NCBI RefSeq assembly: GCF_034113385.1
Contig: NZ_JAXEXL010000003.1
Span: 1 to 44,560, forward strand
DNA from: Atopobium sp034113385
Lineage (GTDB): Bacteria > Actinomycetota > Coriobacteriia > Coriobacteriales > Atopobiaceae
Reading direction: 5' to 3'
Length of the DNA: 44,560 nucleotides
Part shown: in pieces, positions 44,253 to 44,560 of the stretch
How positions within the stretch are numbered: the stretch's first letter is position 1
Layout: each line of letters opens with the position of its first letter
Made by a program: the position numbers and the translations under genes
The notes under the pieces: generated by a model
Told to the model about the DNA's origin: nothing
Database searches by the model: none
Seen by the model: the letters and a program-made list of their open reading frames with translations, nothing else

Positions 44253-44278
44253 TGTCTAGCACTACATACCACCTACTG

Positions 44279-44560
44279 TTACACATCAAACTGACTCAGT
44301 GCTTTTCCTACAAGCTCAAGACCTTTAACCAGCGTATCTTGCGAAGCACAGTAGCCCAATCGAGCACCACAGGGCAACTCAAAGCGGCTACCAGGAACAA
44401 GTAAAACACCGTAAGTATTAAGCAAATCAAGACAGAATGTCTCATCATCTATAGGAATATCAAACTGTATATACGAGGTTGATACTCCCTTTGGCGCAAT
44501 CCATTTTACGCGCTGTTGCGTATCAATCCATGCTTGTGCGATGTCTCTATTTGTAAAGAG
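44279..44560 (-). CDS. PLP-dependent class I/II aminotransferase (partial, 5' end outside window)
   Basis: The last 93 codons are visible on the minus strand. DTQQRVKWIAPKGVSTSYIQFDIPIDDETFCLDLLNTYGVLLVPGSRFELPCGARLGYCAS is the C-terminal small domain of fold type I aminotransferases. LVPGSRFE...ARLGYC holds the Arg that binds the substrate carboxylate. The substrate cannot be told from this fragment. Confidence 0.85.
   Translation of the reverse strand, partial: LFTNRDIAQAWIDTQQRVKWIAPKGVSTSYIQFDIPIDDETFCLDLLNTYGVLLVPGSRFELPCGARLGYCASQDTLVKGLELVGKALSQFDV

Larger units (their letters stand above)
43844..44278. other. Intergenic region between the YfcC-family gene and the aminotransferase
   Basis: This 435-bp AT-rich region has no credible gene. 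It contains the YfcC-gene promoter with a dyad (43924-43948), a CRP/FNR-like site (44030-44043), and a 14-bp inverted repeat (44206-44252). Confidence 0.6.

Noticed and set aside
1..44560. CRISPR arrays, insertion sequences, prophage or integrative elements
   Set aside because: No regularly spaced repeats, transposase, integrase or phage genes were seen; base composition looks even across the window.

Overview
The window reads as chromosomal DNA of an anaerobic, moderately AT-rich member of the Coriobacteriia (Actinomycetota), most likely of the Atopobium/Olsenella/Lancefieldella type. This is inferred from gene content and protein flavour: a PPDK with its DUF299 regulator, alpha2beta2 glycyl-tRNA synthetase, an anaerobic class III ribonucleotide reductase, an mreBCD-mrdA-rodA rod-shape cluster, and a compact aromatic-amino-acid operon with domain fusions. 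No phage, insertion sequence, CRISPR array or defence island was seen. Almost every base is accounted for by tightly packed housekeeping genes.

Layout. (1) 1-1913, minus strand: a partial DUF6273-type membrane-anchored protein overlapping the dgt dNTPase gene. (2) 1914-4691, minus: ppdK, with its own terminator. (3) 4940-11423, minus: one long operon rpsP-khpA-rimM-trmD-lepB-glyQ-glyS-ppsR, ending in a strong hairpin terminator and a possible second one. Its last gene encodes the kinase/phosphorylase that controls the neighbouring PPDK. (4) 11671-14949, plus: an OmpR/EnvZ-like two-component system followed by DNA polymerase IV. (5) 14970-18923, minus: rplU-rpmA (promoter and terminator visible), then obg-nadD-yqeK-rsfS. 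(6) 19194-29522, minus: tRNA-Arg(CCG), a zinc-ribbon membrane protein, a cyclophilin, a TPR membrane protein, then mreB-mreC-mreD-mrdA(PBP2)-rodA and a DUF697 protein. (7) 29661-37753, plus: tyrA-aroB-aroA-aroC-pheA-aroE/aroK fusion-EIIB/aroQ fusion. This covers steps 2-7 of the shikimate pathway plus both branches to Phe and Tyr; no DAHP synthase is in view. (8) 37757-40621, minus: nrdD and nrdG preceded by a tandem pair of NrdR boxes. (9) 41039-42091, plus: trpS with a strong terminator. (10) 42272-43843, minus: a YfcC-family transporter with a dyad operator at its promoter. (11) 44279-44560, minus: the C-terminal end of a PLP aminotransferase.

Two observations stand out. First, a 9-mer, TTCTCGGCA (or its complement TGCCGAGAA), occurs 12 times by eye, where about 0.3 would be expected by chance. 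It lies in two reading frames of genes and once in an intergenic region, which resembles a DNA-uptake, Chi-like or segregation-orienting word. Second, a glucose-PTS EIIB-like domain that keeps its phospho-acceptor cysteine motif is fused to type II dehydroquinase (AroQ). This could link sugar-PTS status to aromatic biosynthesis.
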